The notes under the pieces: generated by a model
Told to the model about the DNA's origin: nothing
Database searches by the model: none
What the model saw: the letters and a program-made list of their open reading frames with translations, nothing else
From: DAOUTY01 sp964453665
Lineage (GTDB): Bacteria; Chloroflexota; Dehalococcoidia; SZUA-161
Length of the DNA: 64,000 nucleotides
Direction: 5' to 3'
NCBI GenBank assembly: GCA_964453665.1
Contig: CAYVQT010000005.1
Span: 1 to 64,000, forward strand
Shown: piece after piece, positions 8,016 to 16,058 of the stretch
Numbering within the stretch: position 1 is the first letter of the stretch
How the letters are laid out: each line of letters starts with the position of its first letter
Translations under genes and position numbers: made by a program

Positions 8016-9221
8016 ATGCCTTACAAGTATGTAGCCTATACGGCGGACAGCAAAATGGTAGAGGGCACTATTGATGTCCGTACGGAAGATCTGGCGAAAG
8101 AGCGGCTCAGGCAGTTGGGCTACAGAATAGTCAGGCTGAAAGCTGCAAAGCCGAAGTTCAATATCCGTCAGTCAATGCCGACCCTTTTCGGCGTAAAGTC
8201 ACGGGACGTCACTGCTTTCTCACGTCAACTAGCCACCCTCGTTGAACGGGGAATCAATGCGTTCAGCGCTCTCCAGATACTGAAGGACCAGATTCGAAAC
8301 CCCGCTTTCAAGGAAGTTGTCATCGGTATGATTCAGGACCTGGAGCAGGGCAGTTCTTTCGCTGACGCAATCGGCAGGCATCCCGAGGCGTTTCCCCGCA
8401 TCTATAGACGCATGGTGAGTGTGGGCGAAAGCACAGGAAATCTCCAGGTGGTCCTGAGGCAGGTAGCTGAGTATATCGAGAAGGAGAAGTCGGCGGTCAA
8501 GAGGGTTAGGAAGGCTATGATTTATCCTACTCTTGTCTTGTTGCTGGCCTGTGGGGTGGTCACCATCATGATCACCGTGACTTTACCTCCCCTGCTGGAT
8601 ATGTTCGATCAAGTCAACGCGGAATTGCCTCTGCCCACCAAGCTGCTTATAGGCATCGTCGGCTTTATCACCGGGTACTGGTTCTATATCCTGCCTGTAA
8701 TAATAGGCACGGTGGCTCTGGTTGTCTGGTTTGTGAAGACTCCTGATGGGCGAGAGAGGTTTGACAGGCTGCTTATTAGAACCCCCCTGATTGGGGCAAT
8801 AGTTGTCCGGCGCGAAATGGCGCGATTCAGCCGCACGATGGCAATATCGATGGATGCCGGGCTGCCGGTAATTGAAACTATGGATTTAATCATCCAGAGC
8901 GCGCAGAACAGCATGGTTCGCAGCGCCCTGGATGATGTACGAACGCAGATGCTCGAGGGACGCGGGCTGTTTCAGTCCATGGCTCCGAACGAGCTCTTTC
9001 CAGTACTGCTGGTGCAGATGGTAAAGGTAGGAGAACAGGTAGGAACGCTCAGCAAGGACCTGACTACCGTTGCCGATATGTATGAGCAGGACGTAGATGA
9101 AAGGGTCGACATGCTGTTGTCGTTGATGCAGCCCGTACTGCTCCTGGGGGTTGGCCTGATTGTCGCTTTCATCGCGATTTCGGTGATCCTGCCGATGTAT
9201 TCCGTTATGGGGGAGATATGA
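8016..9221 (+). CDS. pilC: Type IV pilus inner-membrane platform protein PilC
   Basis: 401 residues. PilC/GspF is the membrane hub that couples the PilB motor to pilin extraction. Two copies of the T2SSF domain are visible: the first with SRQLATLVERGINAFSALQIL and GSSFADAI, the second with ARFSRTMAISMDAGLPVIETM. Each is followed by membrane segments (about 168-195, 210-240 and 375-398). The ATG at 8016 follows GGTGGAG by 6 bases. An in-frame TTG at 8001 is less likely. It lies 33 bases after pilB and in the same operon. Confidence 0.93.
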   Translation: MPYKYVAYTADSKMVEGTIDVRTEDLAKERLRQLGYRIVRLKAAKPKFNIRQSMPTLFGVKSRDVTAFSRQLATLVERGINAFSALQILKDQIRNPAFKEVVIGMIQDLEQGSSFADAIGRHPEAFPRIYRRMVSVGESTGNLQVVLRQVAEYIEKEKSAVKRVRKAMIYPTLVLLLACGVVTIMITVTLPPLLDMFDQVNAELPLPTKLLIGIVGFITGYWFYILPVIIGTVALVVWFVKTPDGRERFDRLLIRTPLIGAIVVRREMARFSRTMAISMDAGLPVIETMDLIIQSAQNSMVRSALDDVRTQMLEGRGLFQSMAPNELFPVLLVQMVKVGEQVGTLSKDLTTVADMYEQDVDERVDMLLSLMQPVLLLGVGLIVAFIAISVILPMYSVMGEI

Positions 9222-9247
9222 TAGCGCGGAGTTCGAGGTGAGATGGG

Positions 9248-9646
9248 ATGAGACGAGTGTTGATGCAGTGCACAGGGAAGACAAGAATATGTTCTTTAAA
9301 CGAAGCGGGGATGAGCCTGGTAGAATCTCTGATCGCTGTAGCGATTGCGGCAATTGCGATTACTGCTTTTCTGGCAGCCCTTTCCACAGGTTCCATGGCT
9401 GTACAGAGAAGCGATGAGCGCGTTACCGCTGAGAACCTGGTCCGGTCACAGGTGGAGGATATCAAGGGGCAGGATTATTCCAGTTTGGGAGCATATGACA
9501 CCATAGATGCGCCGGATGGCTATTCTATCGCAATATCAGCCTCGGCCATCGACAGTCGGGATATGAGCGAGATACAGAAGGTCACGGTAACCGTCAGTTA
9601 TGACGACGGTGCTGTGACAATAGAAGCATATAAGGCAAACCGATGA
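9248..9646 (+). CDS. Minor prepilin (PilV/GspI-like)
   Basis: 132 residues with a class III prepilin motif EAG|MSLVESLIAVAIAAIAI, Gly -1 and Glu +5, after a long 21-residue leader. The hydrophobic helix is followed by a short globular region with SQVEDIKGQDYSSLG, the PilV/GspI-like pattern in which the helix leads into a residue run describing sorted strands. The ATG at 9248 follows GAGGTG. The stop overlaps the next prepilin start (ATGA), so the pair is translated together and probably forms part of the pilus tip. Confidence 0.85.
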   Translation: MRRVLMQCTGKTRICSLNEAGMSLVESLIAVAIAAIAITAFLAALSTGSMAVQRSDERVTAENLVRSQVEDIKGQDYSSLGAYDTIDAPDGYSIAISASAIDSRDMSEIQKVTVTVSYDDGAVTIEAYKANR

Positions 9647-10140
9647 ATACTGGTACTGATCAGAGAGGTGTAACGTTGATTGAAACGCTTATGGCGGCCG
9701 GTATAGCGGCGATGATTGTCGCGGTGCTGGGCTCGGCTATATTTCTTTTATACCGGACCACCGAGCGGGGCAATGATCAGTTCAGGGCTCTACACGATAT
9801 GCAGAACGCGGGTTACTGGCTTACACGAGATGGAGAGAGGGCGGAAACGAGTGAGGTCGGTGGCGCAAGCGGGAATATGACGCTGACTCTGGGATGGACT
9901 GACGATGGCGTAGATCATACTGTCACGTACTATCGTTCAGGCACCGGGAGCACCGACCTTCAACGAGATGACAATGACGGCACCGGAACTACAGAGAAGA
10001 TTGTCGCTCGATATGTATCAAGCATTGATTTCTCTGTATCGAACGAACTTATAACAGCGACTGTAGCCTATTCTCCTGGCGGCCGCTGGGAAGTAAGTGA
10101 AGAAGCAGTATACAAGATATGGCCTCGGCCAACGGTTTGA
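9643..10140 (+). CDS. Minor prepilin (PilW/GspJ-like)
   Basis: 165 residues. Prepilin site RG|VTLIETLMAAGIAAMIVAVL with Gly -1 and Glu +5. The body has YWLTRDGERA, the pattern seen in PilW/GspJ-like proteins (dihydrophobic residues then R/K after the helix), and a beta-rich C-terminal part ending YKIWPRP. It overlaps the upstream minor pilin by four bases and precedes the large repeat protein by 19 bases. Confidence 0.83.
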   Translation: MNTGTDQRGVTLIETLMAAGIAAMIVAVLGSAIFLLYRTTERGNDQFRALHDMQNAGYWLTRDGERAETSEVGGASGNMTLTLGWTDDGVDHTVTYYRSGTGSTDLQRDDNDGTGTTEKIVARYVSSIDFSVSNELITATVAYSPGGRWEVSEEAVYKIWPRPTV

Positions 10141-10159
10141 GCGTTCATGAGGACGAAAG

Positions 10160-12028
10160 ATGAAGTGTGAAAAAGGACAGGCGTTACCTCTGGCCATGGC
10201 CGCTTTAGCCCTGGGTGCTCTTGTCGTACCAGTGTTCATGAAAAGCGTGAGCGTCAACAGCACTACATCACGGATTTACAGCAGTTCGATGAGACAACTC
10301 TACTCCTGCGATGCCGGGGTCGAAGATGCAATATGGTATTTGCAGCAGAGGGAATCGGAAGTGCCGCAGTTCACGATAAACGGCAACGCGGTGAATGTCA
10401 CCATAGAGGATGAGGGGGGGCAGATTTACAAGGTTACTTCCATAGCTACCAGCGACGACGGAAGCAGTTCCACAGCCGAATCCTATGTCCAGAGCACATC
10501 CGGCGGCCCTTCCCTGTTCGACTACGCCGCGGTCAGTCTTGATGGTGATATCAGAATGGATGAAGGAGCGGATATTTACTCCGATCCGGCAGGCGATGGC
10601 GATGTTTATGCCAATGGCGGCAACGTTGACCTGAACGATTCCAGCAGTATAGATGGCGATGCTACTGCTACCGGGACAATAGATGTGGCTTCGGGCGCCA
10701 GTATCGGTGGCACTCAAACACCGGGAGCTGACACGTTAGCTGGTCTGGCTACGCAGATGGCGCTGCTTGATGCCAAGATACTGTTGTGGAAGGCAGACGC
10801 GCAAAACCATGATGTTGAGTGCGTGGATATCGAGTGCGGTGATATTACCTGTGGCAGCTACACATGGAATGACAACTCCACCTGGGAGCCATCACCAGGC
10901 ACATACGGCAGGGTATATACCAAGAGGCACATGACAATATCCGGTAGCGGTACCTGGATATTCACCGATACGGTCTGTACTGGCAGAGACCTGACCATTT
11001 CGGGAAGCGCAGATGTAACATTCCAGGGCACCGTCAAAACCGGCCATGACCTGATAATCTCGACGAGCGGCACGGTTATATTTCAGGACACGGTTTGTGT
11101 TGGCCCGGACGGGACTAGATACCTCGATATTTCGGGGAGTGGAACCGTAATGTTCCAGGGTGCGGTCAAAACTACCAGCTACTTGAACATCGAGGATAGC
11201 GCGGACGCAACTTTCGAAAGTCGGGTTAGAACCGGGCGAAATCTGGAGCTTTCGACGGGCGGCACGGTCACGTTTCAGGACACGGTTTGCGTCGGTCCGG
11301 GTACAACGACCAGAGACCTTGAAATATCAGGGAACGGGGATATCACGTTCAACGGATCGGTCAGTGTCGCCGATATTCTGCAGATCACACAGAGTGTAGA
11401 TGTCACCTTTGCGGGTACTGTGTTAGTTGACGATGACGTGAGAATTTCCGGGACTGGAACAGTAACATTCGAGGGACCGGTTAAGGTTACGGATAATCTG
11501 GAAATTACAGGCAACGGGGGCATGGTAAATTTCGAAGACTCTGTATATGGTGATGATCTCGTAATCGAGAACAGCAAGGTGGTACAGCTTGTAGGCCCTG
11601 CTGGCTATGACATCGATAGAATCGGCGTCTATGTCACCAACCAGATTACCATGGAGAACACCGCCCAGTTGCAGGGCAGGCAGAACGTAGTTGCTGAGGA
11701 TAGGATCCGCTTGTACAACAGCAGCAAGATCAACCCCGCTGTGGTAGATGCCGCAGACATACCGTTTCTTGTTTCCACTGGAGACTACATCAGGCTCTAC
11801 GGCAGCAGCGAAGTTACGGCGCTGGCATATGCGCCGACCGATGTTAGCAGTGCAATCATGTTAGATTCAAATAGTAAGCTATATGGGTGTGCCATAGGAG
11901 ACAACATTCGACTACAGGGTTGGAACAGCGAACTTGAATATCCCACGGGTTTAAGCGACCGCCAGGACCTGCAGGATCTGGTTGGCGCTGGGGGTGAGGG
12001 TGGGGTAGAGATTCTTTCGTGGAAATGA
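10160..12028 (+). CDS. Large PilX-like repeat protein with predicted beta-solenoid
   Basis: 622 residues. The N-terminus (KGQALPLAMAALALGALVVP) is a membrane helix of the PilX/TadE kind but lacks the Glu at +5, so it is probably not a canonical prepilin substrate. Residues about 30-110 follow the PilX-like pattern (SRIYSSSMRQLYSCDAGVEDAIWYLQ). Residues 255-480 hold about ten tandem units of roughly 20 residues (consensus-like: DLTISGSADVTFQGTVKTGH), suggesting a right-handed beta helix similar in spirit to bactofilins or adhesins. The tail, up to ILSWK, contains less regular repeats. The ATG at 10160 follows GAGGACGAAAG. Its place between minor pilins and pilO/M/N argues for a pilus-tip or surface role (inference). 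Confidence 0.7.
   Translation: MKCEKGQALPLAMAALALGALVVPVFMKSVSVNSTTSRIYSSSMRQLYSCDAGVEDAIWYLQQRESEVPQFTINGNAVNVTIEDEGGQIYKVTSIATSDDGSSSTAESYVQSTSGGPSLFDYAAVSLDGDIRMDEGADIYSDPAGDGDVYANGGNVDLNDSSSIDGDATATGTIDVASGASIGGTQTPGADTLAGLATQMALLDAKILLWKADAQNHDVECVDIECGDITCGSYTWNDNSTWEPSPGTYGRVYTKRHMTISGSGTWIFTDTVCTGRDLTISGSADVTFQGTVKTGHDLIISTSGTVIFQDTVCVGPDGTRYLDISGSGTVMFQGAVKTTSYLNIEDSADATFESRVRTGRNLELSTGGTVTFQDTVCVGPGTTTRDLEISGNGDITFNGSVSVADILQITQSVDVTFAGTVLVDDDVRISGTGTVTFEGPVKVTDNLEITGNGGMVNFEDSVYGDDLVIENSKVVQLVGPAGYDIDRIGVYVTNQITMENTAQLQGRQNVVAEDRIRLYNSSKINPAVVDAADIPFLVSTGDYIRLYGSSEVTALAYAPTDVSSAIMLDSNSKLYGCAIGDNIRLQGWNSELEYPTGLSDRQDLQDLVGAGGEGGVEILSWK
10922..11599 (+). repeat. Coding tandem repeats, about 20 codons each
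   Basis: About ten imperfect units, each with I/L-x-I-S-G-S/T-G-T-V-x-F-Q/E-D/G-x-V, two of which carry the longer loop VCVGPDGTRY or VCVGPGTTTRD. The DNA repeats are diverged while the protein pattern is kept, so selection on a repeating fold is likely. Confidence 0.75.
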
Positions 12029-12086
12029 GCATGGTTGATTTGAAGTTCGTTTACCGGACAGAGCTTACTCTGATGAAGGGGGACAT

Positions 12087-12653
12087 TTGAAGATTAAGTT
12101 CTCCACCGTGGCTCTGGTTGTCTGCGTGGTTGCCATCGTAGCAAACGCAGTGCTTGGGGTGATGTATTTCAAGCAGGGGGACGAGCAGGAACTGCTGGCT
12201 TCTGAGCTTGATTTAGCTGGAGATGCGCTTATGGAGTACAACGGCAATGCTTCTATCCTCGAAGAACAACTGGCAGTCGTGGAGGCCAGGCTTCTGGAGG
12301 AACAACAGGCACTTACTGACGCCAGGCTTGTGGCAGAGCAGTTAAACCCTCTGGACGAGCTCAGTAGCGGGACTATTCTGGACAGGATTCTACAGTTAGC
12401 CAAAGAGAGCAAGATAGAGATCGTGGTGATAAGCACACAACCCGAAGGTGATGAAGAGATAGATAGTCTTGCATTTTCTACCTTGCTTATCAATCTGCAG
12501 GCGAGAGGCAAGCTTAAAGACCTGGCAGTATTTATCGATCAAGTGGAGAACGGGCAGTTCAGTATAGTGAGCATAAATGAAATAAGCATTGATGGCAGTG
12601 GGGAGTCCTATGACACCATCTTGGATTTCTCTGTCTACTATTCGCGGAGTTGA
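12087..12653 (+). CDS. PilO-like pilus alignment-complex protein
   Basis: 188 residues. One N-terminal membrane helix (about 7-27) is followed by a long coiled coil (about 35-90, rich in E, L and A) and a C-terminal ferredoxin-like domain (ILDRILQLAKESKIEIVVIST, then LKDLAVFIDQVENG), which is the PilO architecture. In other bacteria PilO pairs with PilN to link the cytoplasmic PilM ring to the outer parts. The start is TTG at 12087 behind AAGGGGGA. It precedes pilM-pilN here, unlike the common order M-N-O. Confidence 0.75.
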   Translation: MKIKFSTVALVVCVVAIVANAVLGVMYFKQGDEQELLASELDLAGDALMEYNGNASILEEQLAVVEARLLEEQQALTDARLVAEQLNPLDELSSGTILDRILQLAKESKIEIVVISTQPEGDEEIDSLAFSTLLINLQARGKLKDLAVFIDQVENGQFSIVSINEISIDGSGESYDTILDFSVYYSRS

Positions 12654-12686
12654 AAGTCTTATTTATTTTAGGTTGGAGGAACTCAC

Positions 12687-14171
12687 GTGTTTGCTGGCAG
12701 CTTTGTGACGCTGAATATCGAGTCGAGTGATATAAGATTCCTCGTAATGAGGGGCAGGCGTATTTTAAGCTGGGGCACTATACCTCTGGCACTCGGCCTT
12801 ATTAAAGGTGGCTTTATACATGACAGCCTGCGGGTTAGTTCAGCCGTCAACGCTCTATTTCTGGAGAAGAAGCTACCCAGGAATGGAGTAATAGCCAGTC
12901 TGTCGGGCATCCGTTCTGTCCTCCGGATATTCGGTCTACCCGGATTGAAGCCCAACTTGATGGAGGAAGCTATACGATATGAGGCTGAAAGGGAGATGCC
13001 GGTCCCATTGGATGAGATATATCTCTCCCACCAGCGTCTTTCATCAAAAAGTGCGGAAAGAAAAATTTTCGTCATCGGGGTACCACGCGACCTTCTTGAC
13101 ACGGAGATTCAAGCACTGGCGCACGCTGACATCAGACCCGCTGTAGTTAATCTCAAACCCCTGGCGCTGGTCAGAGCAGTGAATCGAGAAGAAGCGTTGA
13201 TTATAGATATGGAACTCGACACCTTTGATTTAGTAGTGGTCAGTGGTGGCATCCCTGTCATAATGCGTACCGTGGTATCGAGAAGTGCGGGGATGGTGTT
13301 CGAGGATAGAATTCCCCAACTGAAGGATGAGCTTGCTCGTACTATAGAGTTCTATAATAGCGGTCTCCCCGAGCGTCCTCTGGAGTCAACGACGCCGGTT
13401 TATCTGACTGGACTGCTGGCCGATGATGCCAGTGCTTGCGATCTTGTGAAAGCGGCAATAGACAGCCCGGTTGAGAAATTGGCGCCGCCTGGCAAATTTC
13501 CTTTTGATTTTCCGCTTGGCAAGTACGCTGTCAATATTGGTCTTGCTCGCAGACAGTGTTCATCGAAGAAAAGTGCTGTGGCCGGTGGTACTCGTCTACC
13601 GGTTGTCAATCCCAATGTTCTTCCCTGGAGACACGGCCTTCGACCGATATCGCCAACCAGCATGCTTTATCCATTGGTGGCATTAGGACTCATAGCGCTG
13701 CTGTTCTTTATGTATCAATGGAGTCTTGACGGCGAGACTGAGATCGCCGCTACCCGGAACGAGCTGGTCAGTGTCAATCGACAAATCGATGATATGAGGG
13801 AGGTCGTCATAAGAACGGCTAATGCTGTCGAAGATGCAGAGGCGGAAATAAACAGGCTTGAGCAAGAACGCGAGGCTATCCTGGCCTCTGTTGCCGTTCT
13901 CCTTGACCTCGGGCCGAGCAGCCTGTCAGAATGCCTGCAGCTTGCGCTTGGCGTTCTCCCCAGGGGAGTTCAGCTCACATCGATATACGAAACATCATCT
14001 CAGATCACCCTGGTGGGTGATGCTGATAAGAAATCGAGTGTTGCTGACTATGTTCTCGCTCTGGAGAGATCGGAACTTTTCGGTACAGTTTATGCAACAT
14101 ATTTATCTGAAGAAGATAATGAGCCGCCGGTGACCTTCAGCATCATTGGTGACAATAGTACGGCTCAATAG
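12687..14171 (+). CDS. PilM-PilN fusion protein
   Basis: 494 residues. Residues 1-285 match PilM, the actin-like ATPase-fold protein: VTLNIESSDIRFLVM, IRYEAEREMPVPLDE, and a late IEFYNSG stretch. The linker contains VVNPNVLPWR, the hallmark start of PilN (N-x-LP). It is followed by a membrane helix at about 325-344, a coiled coil (about 345-395) and the PilN periplasmic-type domain (LPRGVQLTSIYETSSQITLVG). In most bacteria these are two proteins. The fusion fixes their 1:1 ratio. GTG at 12687 lies 6 bases after GGAGGA. It closes the intact part of the pilus operon. Confidence 0.85.
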   Translation: MFAGSFVTLNIESSDIRFLVMRGRRILSWGTIPLALGLIKGGFIHDSLRVSSAVNALFLEKKLPRNGVIASLSGIRSVLRIFGLPGLKPNLMEEAIRYEAEREMPVPLDEIYLSHQRLSSKSAERKIFVIGVPRDLLDTEIQALAHADIRPAVVNLKPLALVRAVNREEALIIDMELDTFDLVVVSGGIPVIMRTVVSRSAGMVFEDRIPQLKDELARTIEFYNSGLPERPLESTTPVYLTGLLADDASACDLVKAAIDSPVEKLAPPGKFPFDFPLGKYAVNIGLARRQCSSKKSAVAGGTRLPVVNPNVLPWRHGLRPISPTSMLYPLVALGLIALLFFMYQWSLDGETEIAATRNELVSVNRQIDDMREVVIRTANAVEDAEAEINRLEQEREAILASVAVLLDLGPSSLSECLQLALGVLPRGVQLTSIYETSSQITLVGDADKKSSVADYVLALERSELFGTVYATYLSEEDNEPPVTFSIIGDNSTAQ

Positions 14172-14277
14172 TGATATCGGGATGCTTCAGTTGGCTATCC
14201 GGTCTCAAGCTCGGGACCGCAATCTTGTGGGCACTAAGGCGGATGATGCACTGCGAATGTCCCGTTGAGGTGAAAGC

Positions 14278-14376
14278 GTGCAGGGCTACGGAAATTTTTC
14301 CTGGAGGCGTTTGCGGAAGCCGACATTGATTGAGCTCTTTATAGCGCTTGGCATCTTGGCGTTAGCCCCTGCATAT
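14278..14376 (+). pseudogene. Remnant of a further prepilin gene
   Basis: A GTG at 14278, 6 bases after GAGGTG, opens a frame that reads LRKPTLIELFIALGILALAP, clearly a prepilin N-terminal helix (compare GFTLIELLIALGIL). The cleavage-site Gly at -1 is replaced by Lys, and pilin similarity stops at about 14376, where the convergent DUF1667 gene ends. The frame runs on to 14607 but only as antisense of that gene. It is best read as a truncated fourth pilin of the operon. A short functional peptide cannot be excluded. Confidence 0.65.
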
Positions 14377-14766
14377 CTAAAAAGACTTGCCTCTCTTTTC
14401 CCGGTTCATACTTCTGGTGGCTACTATATCTGCGCCGGTGCCGGCGATATCTCTAGCTATCACTTTGGAAATCTTAACAGGCGCCCGCAGTTTCATATTT
14501 GCCATTTCTTCGATCGCCCTGAAGAACAATCGCTTCGGGATTGGTTTATCGGTGCGGACAGGAAGCATTGCCCACTTCGCCCCCTTGATAGGGACCGTTG
14601 TGGTTAAAATACGCATCGGCTCTTCCAACTCCTGCGACACGAATTCCTGCCCTTTTTTACATTTGTTTCCTTCCATGGAAACTACTTGGCCGTCTTTAAG
14701 CTCCACATCCATCTCGCAGCCGATGGGACAGGTAACACAGGTGAAGTGTTTCCTCACTACATCCAT
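14377..14766 (-). CDS. DUF1667 iron-sulfur/zinc-type protein
   Basis: 129 residues. The N-terminus HFTCVTCPIGCEMDV holds CxxCPxGC with a further Cys in NKCKKGQEF, the DUF1667 pattern of a small metal or cluster-binding domain. The remainder (RILTTTVPIKGAKWAMLPVRT, then PKRLFFRAIEEM) matches the same family. In many anaerobes DUF1667 proteins are encoded beside a flavoprotein of the type next door and a GlpA-like enzyme, where they probably carry electrons. It starts 2 bases after its upstream neighbour and is the last gene of the minus-strand run. Confidence 0.85.
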   Translation of the reverse strand: MDVVRKHFTCVTCPIGCEMDVELKDGQVVSMEGNKCKKGQEFVSQELEEPMRILTTTVPIKGAKWAMLPVRTDKPIPKRLFFRAIEEMANMKLRAPVKISKVIARDIAGTGADIVATRSMNREKRGKSF

Positions 14767-14768
14767 CG

Positions 14769-16013
14769 TTATCTCTCTGTAATACTGACCGTTATGGATT
14801 CAGTAACGCCTTTTAATTTATCCCGGGGCAGTTTCACCCTGATCATTTCGTTTGGCCTGGCGTAAAGCTTCTTAATGTGTATTTCAAGCGGGGAGATGTC
14901 TATGCTTACAGGGCTCTCGATTGACCTTTCCGATCGGATGAACAAAGTGAGGTCATCCCGAAAAGAATAGCGCTGGGGAAAGAGCACTCTCACATCCTCC
15001 CCTGGAATTACCTCGACTGAATTCCCCGCCTTCTTCCAGTCTCCTGCCGCGTAGCCTGCGGCGTTCCTGCCGGCGGCCATGCCGGTTTGGGCGACGTAAT
15101 CCACCAGGTCAAATACGGTGGAGACATTACCGCAGGAAAATATTCCGGGCACTGGTGTTTCCATTGTCTCAGTAGTAACCGGGCCTTTTGTGGTTGTGCT
15201 GAGCTCTATTCCGGCTCCCTTTGACAGCTCATTCTCCGGGATTAGTCCCACGGAAAGAAGCAGTGTATCGCATGCTATGAATTCTTCACTACCTTCGACC
15301 GGCTGCATTTTCCCATTTACTCTTGATACCACAACGCCTTCTACACGCTCATTGCCTCGTATCTCCGTCACTGTATGAGATAAATGGAGGGGGATATCGA
15401 AGTCGTTGAGGCATTGAACGATGTTCCTCTTCAAACCTCCGGGATAGTCCATAATTTCGTAAACGCCTTTCACCCGGGCGCCCTCAAGGGTAAGCCTTCT
15501 TGCCATTATCAGCCCGATGTCCCCCGAGCCCAGGATGACGATCTCTTTTCCGGGAAGATAGCCGTCGATGTTGACGAATCTCTGTGCTACCCCCGCGGTG
15601 TACACTCCGGCGGGACGGGTGCCGGGGATGTTGATGCTCCCCCGGGCGCGCTCCCGGCATCCCATAGCGAGCACAACGCTTTTCGATTCTATCCGGAATA
15701 CGCCCTTCCCGGGATTTACCGCCGTGACAGTCCTATCAGGGCTGAGGCCAATAACCATTGTGTTCAAGAGGCAGCGCACGTTGGATTCCTCTATTTCCTC
15801 GATGAGGCGCTCCGCGTACTCGGGACCGGTATAGTCTTTCTTGAACTGCTCCAGGCCGAAGCCATTGTGTATGCATTGTTTCAGAATGCCGCCCAGTTCC
15901 TCCTCCCTTTCGAGAAGAAGGACGTTTTTAGCTCCGCTTCTATCGGCATTGAGTGCGGCGGTAAGGCCGGCAGGCCCGCTGCCTATTACGGTCACATCAG
16001 ATTTCATCAGCAT
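14769..16013 (-). CDS. FAD/NAD(P)-dependent oxidoreductase partnered with DUF1667 (GlpB-like role)
   Basis: 414 residues. FAD-binding VIGSGPAGLTAAL (about 9-21) and a second dinucleotide fold VILGSGDIGLIMARR (about 164-178). The stretch IHNGFGLEQFKKDYTGPEYA is diagnostic of the oxidoreductase family that sits with glycerol-3-phosphate oxidases. The late GIFSCGNVSTVFDLVDYVAQTG is the usual FAD-contacting turn. No CxxC redox pair is present, so it is not a thioredoxin-reductase type. It probably takes electrons from the GlpA-like subunit to NAD or a quinone via DUF1667. The start is uncertain between ATG at 16013 and 16007, since neither has a strong ribosome site. Confidence 0.88.
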   Translation of the reverse strand: MLMKSDVTVIGSGPAGLTAALNADRSGAKNVLLLEREEELGGILKQCIHNGFGLEQFKKDYTGPEYAERLIEEIEESNVRCLLNTMVIGLSPDRTVTAVNPGKGVFRIESKSVVLAMGCRERARGSINIPGTRPAGVYTAGVAQRFVNIDGYLPGKEIVILGSGDIGLIMARRLTLEGARVKGVYEIMDYPGGLKRNIVQCLNDFDIPLHLSHTVTEIRGNERVEGVVVSRVNGKMQPVEGSEEFIACDTLLLSVGLIPENELSKGAGIELSTTTKGPVTTETMETPVPGIFSCGNVSTVFDLVDYVAQTGMAAGRNAAGYAAGDWKKAGNSVEVIPGEDVRVLFPQRYSFRDDLTLFIRSERSIESPVSIDISPLEIHIKKLYARPNEMIRVKLPRDKLKGVTESITVSITER

Positions 16014-16058
16014 CTCTAATTGGTCTTTTGAGAACGACGGATTACCCGGGTTATACCG

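Noticed and set aside
14377..14607. Extension of the pilin remnant frame to 14607
   Set aside because: The part after 14376 is antisense of the DUF1667 gene and shows no pilin pattern.
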